From assembly GCA_964471115.1 (NCBI GenBank), contig CAYYFE010000019.1, positions 1-64,000 of the forward strand: a stretch of DNA of 64,000 bases, written 5' to 3'. A program made the translations under genes and the position numbers. Shown here in pieces: positions 43,363 through 55,114 of this stretch. A model generated the notes under the pieces. The model worked only from the letters and a program-made list of their open reading frames with translations, had not been told where the DNA came from and ran no database searches. Positions within the stretch are counted from its first letter, which is position 1. The number at the start of each line of letters is the position of its first letter. This DNA is from SYFT01 sp964471115. GTDB taxonomy: Bacteria; Acidobacteriota; Vicinamibacteria; Vicinamibacterales; SCN-69-37.

Positions 43363-44120
43363 GTCAGTGTCAGGCCGTCATACGCCAGCGTCAGCCCCTC
43401 GGGCAGCGCGGCGCAGGTCGACGCATGACCCAGATCGTGACACATGTGGGTGAAGTACGTCTGCCGCGCGCCGACCCGGCGCGCCACGGCCACGGCTTCC
43501 TCCAGTGAAAAATGCGTGGGATGCGGACGTCGTCTCAGGGCGTCGAGCACCAGCACGTCCAGATCCGCCAGCCGCGCCAGCGTCGCGTCGGGCACACGAT
43601 TGCAGTCGGTCAGGTACGCGAAGCGCCCGATCCGGAACCCCAGCACGGGCCGCGAGCCGTGCCACACCTCCAGGGGCTCGAATCGCAGCGCGCCGATCGT
43701 GAACGGCCCCTCGATGGGATGCAGGACGACATCGGGCACCCCGCCGCCGGCCGGCGCACCGGATTCGAACGCGTAGCTGAACACCCGCCGCAGGCTGTCG
43801 AGCGTCGCACGGTCACCGTGAACCGGCATCGACTGTTTCATCAGGACGTTGAAGCGCCGCAGGTCATCAAACCCGAGGATGTGATCGGCGTGGGCATGGG
43901 TGTACACCACGGCATCCACCCGTGAGATCCCGGCCCGCAGGCACTGCTGACGCAGATCGGGTGTCGTATCCACCAGCACCCGCGTCCCATCGTCTCCCTC
44001 GACGAGAATTGACGGCCGCAGCCGGTTGTCGCGCGGGTCGGCGGATCGACACACGTCACACGCACACCCAATCATCGGCACGCCATGAGACGTCCCGGTT
44101 CCCAGAAACAACACCTGCAC
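43353..44120 (-). CDS. PhnP-like metallo-beta-lactamase fold hydrolase
   Basis: This 255-residue MBL-fold phosphodiesterase is related to PhnP. It starts with the family pattern LGTGTSHGVPMIGC and has a CACDVC zinc knuckle (19-24) seen in PhnP-type proteins. The metal motif HAHADH is at 75-80 and further His/Asp ligands are in LTDCN and THMCHD. PhnP hydrolyses cyclic phosphate diesters; no other phosphonate gene is present, so a general cyclic-nucleotide or RNA-end phosphodiesterase role is more likely. It is divergent from mazG. Confidence 0.88.
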   Translation of the reverse strand: MQVLFLGTGTSHGVPMIGCACDVCRSADPRDNRLRPSILVEGDDGTRVLVDTTPDLRQQCLRAGISRVDAVVYTHAHADHILGFDDLRRFNVLMKQSMPVHGDRATLDSLRRVFSYAFESGAPAGGGVPDVVLHPIEGPFTIGALRFEPLEVWHGSRPVLGFRIGRFAYLTDCNRVPDATLARLADLDVLVLDALRRRPHPTHFSLEEAVAVARRVGARQTYFTHMCHDLGHASTCAALPEGLTLAYDGLTLTCS

Positions 44121-44139
44121 GGAGACAGCATAAATGACA

Positions 44140-44188
44140 GGGCATAGGGATCAGGGATAAGGGATCAGGGATAAGGGATCAGGGACAA
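44140..44188. repeat. Heptamer tandem repeat (GGGATMA, 7 copies)
   Basis: Seven units (GGGCATA, GGGATCA and GGGATAA alternating, then GGGACAA) fill the spacer between the divergent MBL hydrolase and mazG genes. The array occupies the region where both promoters would be expected and ends 9 bp before the mazG ATG, next to a GGGGA ribosome site. Confidence 0.88.
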
Positions 44189-44197
44189 TGGGGAACC

Positions 44198-45124
44198 ATG
44201 AAGAAGCGGGCACGGACGGGCAAGACGATGGCGCCGAAGGCGGCGCGGGCGATGGCGCGGCTGGTGCGGATCATGGCGACGTTGCGATCGGCGCGTGGGT
44301 GTCCGTGGGATCGCAAACAGACGCACGCGTCACTGCGGCCGTTTCTGCTCGAGGAAACCTACGAGGCGCTCGACGCGCTGGACCGCCAGGACCACGCCGC
44401 GTTGCCGGGCGAACTGGGCGATGTCCTCTTCCAGGTGGTATTCCACGCGCAGATTGCCGCTGAAGCCGGCCGCTGGGACATGGCCGGCGCGCTGACGGCC
44501 ATCTGCGACAAGTTGATCCGCCGCCATCCCCACGTCTTCACGCCGTCGGGCCGGCCGCTGCCCGCGCGGCGCACGGCCCGCCGCGGCCCGACGACCCCGG
44601 CGGCCGTGTTGACGCAGTGGGAACAACTGAAGGCCGCCGAGCAGACCGGCCGAGGCGAACGTCGGCGCATTCTGGCGGGCGTCCCCAAGGCCCTGCCCTC
44701 GCTGCTGCGCGCCCACGAGATCGGCACCCGCGTCGCCAGTGTCGGGTTTGACTGGCCCACCCTCACCGGGGTGGTCGACAAGATCGATGAAGAGGTGCGC
44801 GAACTGCGGGCCGCGGTCGATGAATCGCCGGCGCGGGCAGCCGAGGAGATGGGTGACCTGCTGTTTTCGCTGGCCAACCTGGCCCGCAAGCTCGGGATCG
44901 ATCCCGAGTCGGCGCTGCGAACGGCGAACGACAAGTTCGCTCATCGCTTTGATGCGGTGGAGACCGACCTTGAAGCGCGCGGTTCGTCGGTGCACGCCGC
45001 GTCGCTCGAAGAACTGGAGATGGCGTGGCAGCGCGCGAAGCAGGCCGTCGCGCCGGTCACCACGCGTCCCACCGCCCGCCGGCGTGTCCCCGCGCGCGCA
45101 CCACGGAGCCGTCGGTCTCGATGA
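44198..45124 (+). CDS. mazG: Nucleoside triphosphate pyrophosphohydrolase MazG
   Basis: This 308-residue enzyme has two MazG domains that hydrolyse NTPs to NMP and pyrophosphate and help clear aberrant nucleotides. The first carries CPWDRKQTHASLRPFLLEE and ELGDVLFQVVFHA, the second VGFDWPTLTGVVDKIDEE and EEMGDLLFSLANLARKLG, both with the EExxD-type metal residues. The N-terminal 25 residues are basic and may be an extension. The last 25 residues, rich in Arg, Pro and Ala, lie in a 68-bp overlap with the end of comEC on the other strand and are unlikely to be folded. Confidence 0.94.
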   Translation: MKKRARTGKTMAPKAARAMARLVRIMATLRSARGCPWDRKQTHASLRPFLLEETYEALDALDRQDHAALPGELGDVLFQVVFHAQIAAEAGRWDMAGALTAICDKLIRRHPHVFTPSGRPLPARRTARRGPTTPAAVLTQWEQLKAAEQTGRGERRRILAGVPKALPSLLRAHEIGTRVASVGFDWPTLTGVVDKIDEEVRELRAAVDESPARAAEEMGDLLFSLANLARKLGIDPESALRTANDKFAHRFDAVETDLEARGSSVHAASLEELEMAWQRAKQAVAPVTTRPTARRRVPARAPRSRRSR

Positions 45125-47393
45125 TTACGGCGCCGTGACGGTCCGTGCGCAGGACGTGCGCGCCCGCGGCCGTGAGCCGCGCCAGCACGTCCGGTGAAGG
45201 ATGCCCGAACAGATTGCCGGCGCCCGCGCTGATGACCGCCAGATGCGGCGGGAATCGAGCCAGCAGCGCCGGTGACGAGGACGTGCGGCTGCCGTGATGG
45301 CCGACCTTGAGCACCCGGACCGCCGCGGGCCGACCCGCGCGCGGCCCCGCCCACTCGGCCCGTTCGAACTCCGGCCCCGCGTCGCCCGTGAGCAGGATCG
45401 AGACGCGGCCGTACCGCACCTCGACGACCAGGGAGTCATCGTTGCGGACCCGCACGCGCTGCCACGACTCCACGGGCGGATGGCGCACGACCAGCGTCAC
45501 GCCGTCCATCTCGATCTCATGACCGGCGCGCACCCGCCGCCACGTCGCGCCGGCGCGCTTGGTCAGCCGGCGCAGCGCCTGGAGCATGGCATCCTCCTCG
45601 ACCGGCGTGCCCTCCCACACTTCGCGCGGTCGCAGATCGTCGATGACACTGGCCGCGCCCCCGACGTGATCGAGGTCGCCATGCGTGAGCGCCAGCACGT
45701 CGAGCCGCCGTTCCCCCAGCGCCCAGACCGCCGGCGTGACGATGCGGCCGCCCACATCAAAACGCCCGGATGGCACACCGCCGGCATCCACGAGCAGCGC
45801 GTGCACGCTTGGCGTCTGGACGAGCGCGGCATCCCCCTGCCCCACGTCGAGGAACGTCACGCGCAGCCAGCCAGCCGGCGGGCGGCCGATCCACGTCAGC
45901 GGCGCAGTCACGATCCAGAGCGCGAGGCACGCGGACACGCCCACGGCAACATGGCGGACGCGCGGCCGCGCGGCCGCGAGCGCCACCGTGACGCCAATCG
46001 CATACACGAGGATCACGGCTGGTGCCGGAGGCGGAACGCGCCACGACAACCACGGCGCCAGTTCCACGGCGGCCGCGGTCGCGAGTAGCCCCTCGACGCC
46101 AACGGCGGCCACGAGTGCGCCCACGCGGCCGGCGCCCAGCGCATCACCGGCCACCAGCGCCAGGCCGCCGATCTGGGTGAGCGCCATCGAGGGAATCGCC
46201 AACAGGTTCAACGCGATCGCGCCGGCGCTGACGCGGCCGAACACCGAGACGGTCATGGGCAGGATCACGACTTCGGCGGCCAGCGTCGCCAGTCCGGCGC
46301 CGATGGCGACGCGGCGCCAGGATGGACCCGAGAGCCCGGTCAGAAGCCGAGGAAGCACGACCAGCAGCCCGAACGTCGCGCCGAACGACAACCACGCCCC
46401 GACGTCGATCGCGCTGAAGGGGCTGACGACCGCGGTGCCGGCGGCCACCGCCGCGAACAGACTGACGGGTGACGGCGCGAGGCCGGCACACCGAAGACCA
46501 AAGTACACACACGCCGCCGCAACCGCGCGTGAGACCGAAGGGTCGCCGCCGACGACGAAGCCGTAGACCGCGACGAAGACCCCGGCCGCAGAAACGGCGA
46601 CGCGCATCGATCGACTGAGCAGGCGCGCCGCGCCCAGCGCCAGAATGGCCAGCAGCGCCACGTTGCCGCCTGAGATCGCAATGACGTGAAACACGCCGGC
46701 CTCCTGCAAGCGCCGCTGCAGGTCATCATCAAGGCCCGCACGATCGCCGATGAGAATGGCCGTCACGATCGCCGCGGTGGGATCCGGCGCGGGCGGCAGA
46801 TGCCGACGGACCGCGTCGCGCACGATCCGGCGTGTGGTGGCAGCGCGTTCGTCAGGCCATCGTGCCGGCGTCGTGTCGACCAGCGCGGCGCTCTTGATCG
46901 TCCCCACCAGGTCGTACCGGCGCGTCAGCCGCTGCCAGCGCTCCGATGGCGCGCCGGGATTGCGCACCAGATCGGGACGACGCAGGCGCATCGGCGCCGT
47001 GACGCGGCGTCCCCTGGTCCACTCGTGCGCGCGCGTCTCGGCCAGTCCGCCGGCCACCGTGACCCGCGCCCGCCACCGGTCGAGCTGCACCTCCAGCGCA
47101 ATACCGGTGGGCGTCCGCATCGCGTCGCTGACCAACTGCCCCGTCAGCGGAGCCGGCTCGCTCGCCAGCCATTGCGCGGGAGGCGCGGACAATCGCGCGT
47201 CGCGCGCCATCGCTCCCCACAGAAGGGACGCGGCCAGCACGACCACCACCCGCAGCAGCGGGGCGGGCCGGATGACCCAGAGGCCCAAAGCGAACCCGCC
47301 GCACGCCAGCAGCATCGGCACGGCGAGGGTCGACACGAGCCCCGCGACGACACCCGCCACACACACCCCCGCCAGTACCCGCACCCCAGTCAT
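45057..47393 (-). CDS. comEC: ComEC/Rec2 DNA uptake protein
   Basis: This protein of about 778 residues has three parts: an N-terminal OB-like domain after two membrane helices, a Competence-domain helical bundle (about 225-480) with GDRAGLDDDLQRRLQEAGVF and the HVIAISGGNVALL motif, and a C-terminal MBL nuclease-like domain with LTHGDLDHVGG and VGHHGSRTSSSP. ComEC forms the inner-membrane channel for single-stranded DNA in natural transformation. Motifs are intact, so the cell may be competent, but no pilus or dprA genes are here. The ATG at 47393 was chosen; an in-frame TTG lies 18 bp upstream. The C-terminal 68 bp overlap mazG. Confidence 0.93.
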   Translation of the reverse strand: MTGVRVLAGVCVAGVVAGLVSTLAVPMLLACGGFALGLWVIRPAPLLRVVVVLAASLLWGAMARDARLSAPPAQWLASEPAPLTGQLVSDAMRTPTGIALEVQLDRWRARVTVAGGLAETRAHEWTRGRRVTAPMRLRRPDLVRNPGAPSERWQRLTRRYDLVGTIKSAALVDTTPARWPDERAATTRRIVRDAVRRHLPPAPDPTAAIVTAILIGDRAGLDDDLQRRLQEAGVFHVIAISGGNVALLAILALGAARLLSRSMRVAVSAAGVFVAVYGFVVGGDPSVSRAVAAACVYFGLRCAGLAPSPVSLFAAVAAGTAVVSPFSAIDVGAWLSFGATFGLLVVLPRLLTGLSGPSWRRVAIGAGLATLAAEVVILPMTVSVFGRVSAGAIALNLLAIPSMALTQIGGLALVAGDALGAGRVGALVAAVGVEGLLATAAAVELAPWLSWRVPPPAPAVILVYAIGVTVALAAARPRVRHVAVGVSACLALWIVTAPLTWIGRPPAGWLRVTFLDVGQGDAALVQTPSVHALLVDAGGVPSGRFDVGGRIVTPAVWALGERRLDVLALTHGDLDHVGGAASVIDDLRPREVWEGTPVEEDAMLQALRRLTKRAGATWRRVRAGHEIEMDGVTLVVRHPPVESWQRVRVRNDDSLVVEVRYGRVSILLTGDAGPEFERAEWAGPRAGRPAAVRVLKVGHHGSRTSSSPALLARFPPHLAVISAGAGNLFGHPSPDVLARLTAAGAHVLRTDRHGAVIIETDGSVVRARGHAGGRWDAW

Positions 47394-47517
47394 GGCTCCC
47401 CGCGGGTGCAAGGTCCGCGCGCGGCGCGGATGCCGTCTGTCGGGATGGGGAGGAAGAAAGTGCGTACCTGCGGGAATAAAGCGCGTGACGGTCTGGTCTC
47501 AGCCTCCAACAGACGCC

Positions 47518-48246
47518 ATGACCGCCCTCGACACTCGTGACCTGCGCCCTCGTGCCGCCGAACTGAAGTTCCTGCTCTCCGTGGAGCAGGCCGACGCCGT
47601 CCGCCGGTGGGCGCGGCACCATCTGGCGGCCGACCCCCACGGCGCCGGAGACCATGGCGACCAGTATTCGACGACCACGCTTTATACCGATACCGCCGGG
47701 TACGACGTCGCCGCGCGCAGGGGTTCGTACGCGCGCAGCAAGTATCGCGTCCGCCGCTACGGCGCCTCCGACCTGGTGTTCCTGGAACGCAAGCTCCGCA
47801 CGTCGTCGATGCTCTCGAAGCGGCGCGCGCTGATTCCGCTGGTGGAACTGGCGCGCCTGTCCGCGGCCGACGCCGCCACGGCCGGCTGGCCCGGCGCGTG
47901 GTTTGCCTTGCGGCTCGCGGCGCGTCACCTGCAACCGGTCTGCCAGGTCCGCTACGACCGCATGGCGCGTGTCACCCCCACTGCGGCCGGGCTCGCGCGA
48001 CTCACCATCGACACCAACGTGCGGGGCCAACGCGCGGACGACTGGCGTTTCCTCCCGCCGGACGACATCGCGGTCCTCGACAGGCCGATTCTCGAACTCA
48101 AGTTCCTCGTGGGCCTGCCGGCCGTGTTCAAGCAGCTGATCGAAACGTTCGATCTCGAGCCCGCGCGCATCTCGAAGTACCGCCTGGCCGCTGCGGCGCT
48201 CGGCCTGGCGCCCGCGGCGACGATCGCCGCCGAAGGAGCCGCCTGA
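47518..48246 (+). CDS. VTC-domain polyphosphate polymerase-like protein
   Basis: This 242-residue protein matches the VTC domain, the tunnel-fold catalytic domain that polymerises polyphosphate from ATP in yeast. The basic and acidic residues lining the tunnel appear in order: ELKFLL (15-20), RSKYRVRRYG, FLERKLR, ILELKFLVG and the ending RISKYRLAA. It has no membrane segment. Bacterial VTC proteins usually sit beside DUF4956 and CotH genes, as here. The ATG at 47518 is immediately before the conserved core, and the stop overlaps the next start (TGATG). The true product (polyphosphate or another phosphoanhydride) is not established for this cassette. Confidence 0.9.
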   Translation: MTALDTRDLRPRAAELKFLLSVEQADAVRRWARHHLAADPHGAGDHGDQYSTTTLYTDTAGYDVAARRGSYARSKYRVRRYGASDLVFLERKLRTSSMLSKRRALIPLVELARLSAADAATAGWPGAWFALRLAARHLQPVCQVRYDRMARVTPTAAGLARLTIDTNVRGQRADDWRFLPPDDIAVLDRPILELKFLVGLPAVFKQLIETFDLEPARISKYRLAAAALGLAPAATIAAEGAA

Positions 48247-48929
48247 TGCCCCTCGAGTGGCTGTCATCGATCGTCGGCACGGCGCCGGTGGCGCCCCAGA
48301 CCGTCGCGCTTCGGTTGATCGCGGCGTTGGTGCTGGGGGCGCTCGTCGCCGTCATCTACAACCGCACCCGTGACACGGCCGAGACGGCCGCCACCTTCCC
48401 CGCCACCCTCGTGCTACTGGCCGTCCTGATTGCGATGGTCACCCAGGTGATCGGCGACAACGTCGCCCGCGCCTTCAGCCTCGTCGGCGCGCTCTCGATC
48501 GTCCGCTTCCGTACCGTCGTACGGGACACGCAGGACACGGCGTTTGTCATTTTCTCGGTGGTCGTGGGCATGGCGGCCGGCGCGGGCGCGCCGTGGGTCG
48601 GCGCCCTGGGCCTGGTGGTGGTCGGCGCCGCCGCCTTCGCGATGCGGCCGGCCACGGCGACGGCCGCGCCAGGCGTGCGGTTCACGCTGACGATTCGCGT
48701 GGGCCTGGGTGTTGAGGTGGACGCCGTCCTGGCCGCCGCGCTTGACCCGCACTTGACGAGCCGCTCGTTGTCCCGGATCGAAACCACGCGTCAGGGCACG
48801 TCGTTCGACGTGACCTACGAGGTCGCGCTGGCGGCGTCGTGTTCCCCCGACGAACTCGTGAAGACGCTCTATCGCATTGACGGTATCCACGCCGTCGAAC
48901 TGCGCCGCCCGGCGGCGCCCGAGGTGTAA
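48246..48929 (+). CDS. DUF4956 membrane protein
   Basis: This 227-residue integral membrane protein has about four helices in residues 15-140 (ALRLIAALVLGALVAVIYN, TLVLLAVLIAMVTQVIGD and two Ala/Gly/Val-rich ones) and a C-terminal cytoplasmic ferredoxin-like domain (about 145-220). The loop motif AFSLVGALSIVRFRTVVRD is the hallmark of the DUF4956 family. Its start overlaps the VTC stop and its stop is 3 bp before the CotH gene, so the three are one operon. A membrane channel or anchor for the VTC enzyme is inferred from this constant association. Confidence 0.92.
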   Translation: MPLEWLSSIVGTAPVAPQTVALRLIAALVLGALVAVIYNRTRDTAETAATFPATLVLLAVLIAMVTQVIGDNVARAFSLVGALSIVRFRTVVRDTQDTAFVIFSVVVGMAAGAGAPWVGALGLVVVGAAAFAMRPATATAAPGVRFTLTIRVGLGVEVDAVLAAALDPHLTSRSLSRIETTRQGTSFDVTYEVALAASCSPDELVKTLYRIDGIHAVELRRPAAPEV

Positions 48930-48932
48930 GCC

Positions 48933-50492
48933 ATGTCCCACACACGTTTCTTGTTCATCCTCCTTCTCGGCAGCGCCATCGCAAGCGCCACTCCGGCAGC
49001 CCAGGGTCCGGGCCCCGGCGGTCCTGGCGGCCCCAATCAGCCCGAGCGGAAACTGGTCGACCAGTTCGACGCCGACAAGAACGGGTGGCTCAACACCACG
49101 GAGCGCGCAGCGGCCCGCGCGTTTCTTGCCGCCAACCCGGCGCCCGGTGGGCGCATGGCCGGCCCTGGCGGCCCGGGCGGCCCGCCCATGTTCGGCGGCC
49201 CCGGAGGTCGCGGCGGTCGAGGTGGCCGCGGTGGCCCTGGTGGGGCGATGGCCCCTGCCGGACCCGCGCCAAAGGGCGCGGCCCTGTCTCCGGCTGACGT
49301 TCCTGCGGCCTCAACACCGCTCTATGACGATGCGACGCTGCGGACGATCTTCCTGACGTTCGAGGCGGACGACTGGGAGGCCGAGCTGGCGGCGTTTCAC
49401 AACACCGATGTGGAGGTGCCGGCCACCATGGTGGTGGATGGACGCACCTATCGCGACGTCGGCGTGCACTTTCGCGGTGCGTCGTCCTACTTCATGGTGC
49501 CGGCGGGGTACAAGCGATCGCTCAACCTGGCAGTGGATCTCGCGCACGCCGATCAGCACCTGCTGGGGTATCGCACGCTCAACCTCAACAACGCCAACGG
49601 CGACCCATCCCTGATGCGCGCGGTCCTCTACGAACACATCGCGCGTCAGTACGTGCCGACGCCGTCCGCGAATTTCGTCCGGGTCGTCATCAACGGCGAA
49701 TACTGGGGTGTCTACACGAACGTGGCGCAGTTCAACAAAGATTTCCTGCGCGATCACTTCAAGACGGACGAGGGCGCGCGCTGGAAGGCGCCCGGCAGTC
49801 CGAACGGCCGCGCCGGCCTCGAGTACCTGGGCGACGATGTCGACGCGTACAAGCGGCTGTACGAGATCAAGACGAAGGACACGACCGCGTCGTGGACGGC
49901 GCTCGTCACGTTGACGCGTGTGCTGAACACCACGCCACCCGAGCGCCGTGAGGCCGCGCTCGCGCCGATACTCGACGTGGACGGCGCGCTGAAGTTCCTG
50001 GCGGTCGAAAACGCGCTTGTGAACACGGACGGCTACTGGACGCGCGCCAGCGACTACAACCTCTACCTCGCCCCCGATGGCCGCTTTCACATCCTGCCGC
50101 ACGACATCAATGAGGCGATGATGGCGGGGGGCGGGCCGCCGATGATGGGACTGCCCGGACGCGGCGGGCGCGGCGGCGGACCCGGCAGGGGCGGCCCGAC
50201 GCTGGACCCACTGGTCGCGGCGGGAGACGCCAGCAAACCGCTGCTCTCGAAGCTGCTGGCGGTGCCGGCGCTGCGCGAACGCTACCTGGGCTACGTGAAG
50301 GACATCGCCACCCGGCATCTTGACTGGGCGGTGCTGGGCCCCGTGGCGGAACGCTATCGCGCGTTAATCGCGGACGCCGTTGCCGCGGATGTGAAGAAGC
50401 TTTCGACCAACGAGGCGTTTGACGCCTCGATTGAGGGGTTGAAGCAATTCGCCGAGGCGCGCCGGGCCGCGCTGCTCAGCGGAGTTCGTTGA
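48933..50492 (+). CDS. Secreted CotH-like protein kinase with EF-hand
   Basis: This 519-residue exported protein has a signal peptide (about 1-23). A complete calcium-binding EF-hand loop follows at 46-57 (DADKNGWLNTTE), then a Gly/Pro-rich linker. From about 125 comes the CotH atypical-kinase domain, with VHFRGASSYFMVPAGYKRSLNL, YRTLNLNNANGDPSLMR, NGEYWGVYTNVAQFNKDFL and the metal-binding motif HDINEAM. CotH phosphorylates spore-coat proteins in Bacillus and AMPylates or glutamylates targets in other bacteria. A second Gly-rich insert follows HDINEAM. It is the last gene of the VTC-DUF4956-CotH operon. Its last 17 bp overlap the convergent broken hydrolase. Confidence 0.9.
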   Translation: MSHTRFLFILLLGSAIASATPAAQGPGPGGPGGPNQPERKLVDQFDADKNGWLNTTERAAARAFLAANPAPGGRMAGPGGPGGPPMFGGPGGRGGRGGRGGPGGAMAPAGPAPKGAALSPADVPAASTPLYDDATLRTIFLTFEADDWEAELAAFHNTDVEVPATMVVDGRTYRDVGVHFRGASSYFMVPAGYKRSLNLAVDLAHADQHLLGYRTLNLNNANGDPSLMRAVLYEHIARQYVPTPSANFVRVVINGEYWGVYTNVAQFNKDFLRDHFKTDEGARWKAPGSPNGRAGLEYLGDDVDAYKRLYEIKTKDTTASWTALVTLTRVLNTTPPERREAALAPILDVDGALKFLAVENALVNTDGYWTRASDYNLYLAPDGRFHILPHDINEAMMAGGGPPMMGLPGRGGRGGGPGRGGPTLDPLVAAGDASKPLLSKLLAVPALRERYLGYVKDIATRHLDWAVLGPVAERYRALIADAVAADVKKLSTNEAFDASIEGLKQFAEARRAALLSGVR

Positions 50493-51325
50493 TCGCCACG
50501 AGCACGCGGGACCAGGCGGCGCCCATCGGCGCGATGACGTCGAAATGCGCCGCGCCTGGCACGGGCACGACCTTCACATCGGCGCCGGGCCCGACGCGCG
50601 CGGCGAAGCGTTCGGCCTGGTCGAGTCTGACCGTCCGGTCCGCATCGCCGTGCACCAGCCGGACCGGCACGGTCACAGCACGTTCGATCGGACTCACGGC
50701 GGCATAGCGGTCGGCGTGTTCCGCCGGCGTGCCGCCCATCAGCGGATACACGGAGGCGTTGCAGCTGCCGGCTTCGCTACCGTATGTCGCCAGGTCCGTG
50801 ATGGCGGCCAGGCCGACGACGCCCCGCAACGGCAACGCCTGACCTCCGCGCGTCGCGAGCCACAACACGAGTTGTCCGCCGGCCGAGTGACCGACGGCGA
50901 TTGACGCGTGTCAGATCCAGGTTGTGGCGCGGCGCCAACGTCCGTAGATGATCGGCGCCGGCCGCGACGTCGTCGAACGTCCCCGGCCAGCCGCCGCCCG
51001 GCTGTCCCAGGCGCCGGTACTCCACGGACCACACGGCGTACCCCGCATCAGCAATCGCCGCCGCCAGCGGCCGGGAGTGGGTGATGTCGTAGGCCCCCTG
51101 CCAGCATCCGCCATGCACGAGCAGCACGACCGGATGCGGGCCGGCGCTGTTCCGCGGTAGTCGCAGTTCTCCGAATTGCTGGGGCGCGGCGCCGTACGTG
51201 ATGCGATGATCCGCCGGCGGCACGGGAAGGTTCAGAACTTCCTGGAAGGAGACGTTGCGGGTCTGTTCGGTCATGACCGGTACGGTGAACGCCAGGAGCA
51301 GCAGGATCGCGGCACGCACGCTCAT
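50476..51325 (-). pseudogene. Alpha/beta hydrolase (BD-FAE-like esterase), frameshifted
   Basis: Two overlapping reading frames make one exported esterase of about 283 residues. The first part holds a signal peptide (about 1-19) and the oxyanion motif VVLLVHGGCW. The second holds the acid Asp in VRLVHGDADRT and a C-terminal His in GAAHFDV. The nucleophile elbow GHSAGG lies exactly at the join. Deleting one base in the GATTGAC stretch near 50900 restores a continuous IAVGHSAGGQLVLWLATRGG. This is therefore a one-base insertion in the gene or in the assembly. The start overlaps the arfB stop as ATGA, so it belongs to the arfB operon. Confidence 0.8.
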
Positions 51326-51717
51326 TCGGAATCGTCGATCCGCCGCCGCGCGGCCTTCACCTGTCCGCGCCGGACCTTGCCGGTCAGACGTTCGGCCTTG
51401 GCGGCGCGGGAGGGCGCGGTCTTGCGCCGGCGTTTCGGGGCGACCGAGGCCAGCTTGATGAGGGCGTCGAGTCGCGCGCGAGCGGCTTCGCGGTTCTGGG
51501 CCTGCGTGCGATATTCGCGACTGTCAATCACCAGGATCCCGTCGTCTGTCAGCCGCCGTCCGGCCAGCACCTTCAGGCGCAGCTTCACACCCTCAGGCAA
51601 CGGCGCGCGATCCACGTCAAGGCGCAGTTCCACCGCGGTGGCCACCTTGTTGACGTTTTGTCCCCCCGGCCCCGACGCGCGCACGAACCGCTCCGTGACC
51701 GGCAATCCCTTATCCAT
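51322..51717 (-). CDS. arfB: Alternative ribosome-rescue factor ArfB (YaeJ)
   Basis: This 131-residue peptidyl-tRNA hydrolase frees ribosomes stalled on messages lacking a stop codon. The catalytic GGQ is at 18-20 in RASGPGGQNVNKVATAVELR, as in class I release factors. The C-terminal tail is long and very basic (KRRRKTAPSRAAKAERL and onward), which inserts into the empty mRNA channel in ArfB. Its ATG is 4 bp from the end of a 140-bp heptamer array, so its promoter or leader must lie in or beyond the repeats. Confidence 0.94.
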   Translation of the reverse strand: MDKGLPVTERFVRASGPGGQNVNKVATAVELRLDVDRAPLPEGVKLRLKVLAGRRLTDDGILVIDSREYRTQAQNREAARARLDALIKLASVAPKRRRKTAPSRAAKAERLTGKVRRGQVKAARRRIDDSE

Positions 51718-51720
51718 GAT

Positions 51721-51862
51721 CCCTGTGCCCTGCGCCCTGTGCCCTGTGCCCTGCGCCCTGTGTCCTGTGCCCTGCGCCCTGTGTCCTGTGCCCTGCGCCC
51801 TGTGCCCTGTGCCCTGCGCCCTGTGCCCTGTGCCCTATTACCTATGCCCTATTCCCTATCCC
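51721..51862. repeat. Heptamer tandem array (CCCTGYG then CCCTATT, about 20 copies)
   Basis: About sixteen CCCTGTG/CCCTGCG/TCCTGTG units are followed by CCCTATT-type units. Their 3' end codes for the last residues (GIGNRA) of CarB on the minus strand. The array fills the carB-arfB gap. Confidence 0.93.
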
Positions 51863-52390
51863 CTTCCCTTCCTGATGGTATTCCTGCAGGCTCTTGACGC
51901 TGAGCCCTTCGGACCGCAGCGCCGCAATCGCGCTGACGGCCGCAGCCGCACCAGTGAGGGTGGTAATCGCGGGCACGCCCTGCAGCATCGCCGCGCGGCG
52001 CACGGCGCGGTCGTCAAAAAACGACTCGCGGCCCAGCGGCGTGTTGATCACCAGGTGCACGTTCTTGTTGACGATTTCGTCACCGATGTGCGGCCGTCCC
52101 TCGTTGATCTTGAAGACGATGTCGGCCTCCACGCCGTGCGCGCGCAGGTACACGGCAGTGCCGCGCGTGGCCAGAATGCGGAAGCCCAGATCGATGAGGC
52201 CGCGCGCAATGGCGACGACATTGGGCTTGTCGCTGTTGTTGACGCTGATGAATGCCGTGCCGGCCTGTGGCAGGTGCTGGCCCGCGCCCATCTGCGCCTT
52301 GGCGAACGCCGACCCGAACGTCTCGGCGCCGCCCATGACCTCGCCCGTCGACTTCATCTCGGGCCCGAGCAGCGTATCGACGCCGGGGAA
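51842..52390 (-). pseudogene. carB: carB C-terminal part (MGS-like allosteric domain) after in-frame TGA
   Basis: The frame that follows the TGA at 52391-52393 continues without a shift into FPGVDTLLGPEMKSTGEVMGG, which is the normal CarB sequence at this point. The remaining residues form the methylglyoxal-synthase-like domain that binds UMP, IMP or ornithine, including KINEGRPHIGDE and NTPLGRE. An ATG 33 bp in (52357) could start a separate 171-residue product. The tail GKGIGNRA is encoded by the adjoining heptamer repeat. Whether this domain is made depends on readthrough, re-initiation, or the stop being a sequence error. Confidence 0.8.
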
Positions 52391-55108
<2,718 letters not shown>

Positions 55109-55114
55109 GACTGA

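Noticed and set aside
51721..51862. Telomere-like CCCTATT/CCCTGTG repeats as a replicon end
   Set aside because: Ordinary genes continue on both sides and similar short arrays occur elsewhere in the window.
51842..52357. The carB C-terminal region as an independent MGS-domain gene
   Set aside because: The frame is continuous with carB across one stop codon and joins at the conserved FPGVD...MKSTGEVMG region, so a single interrupted gene is simpler; re-initiation is not excluded.
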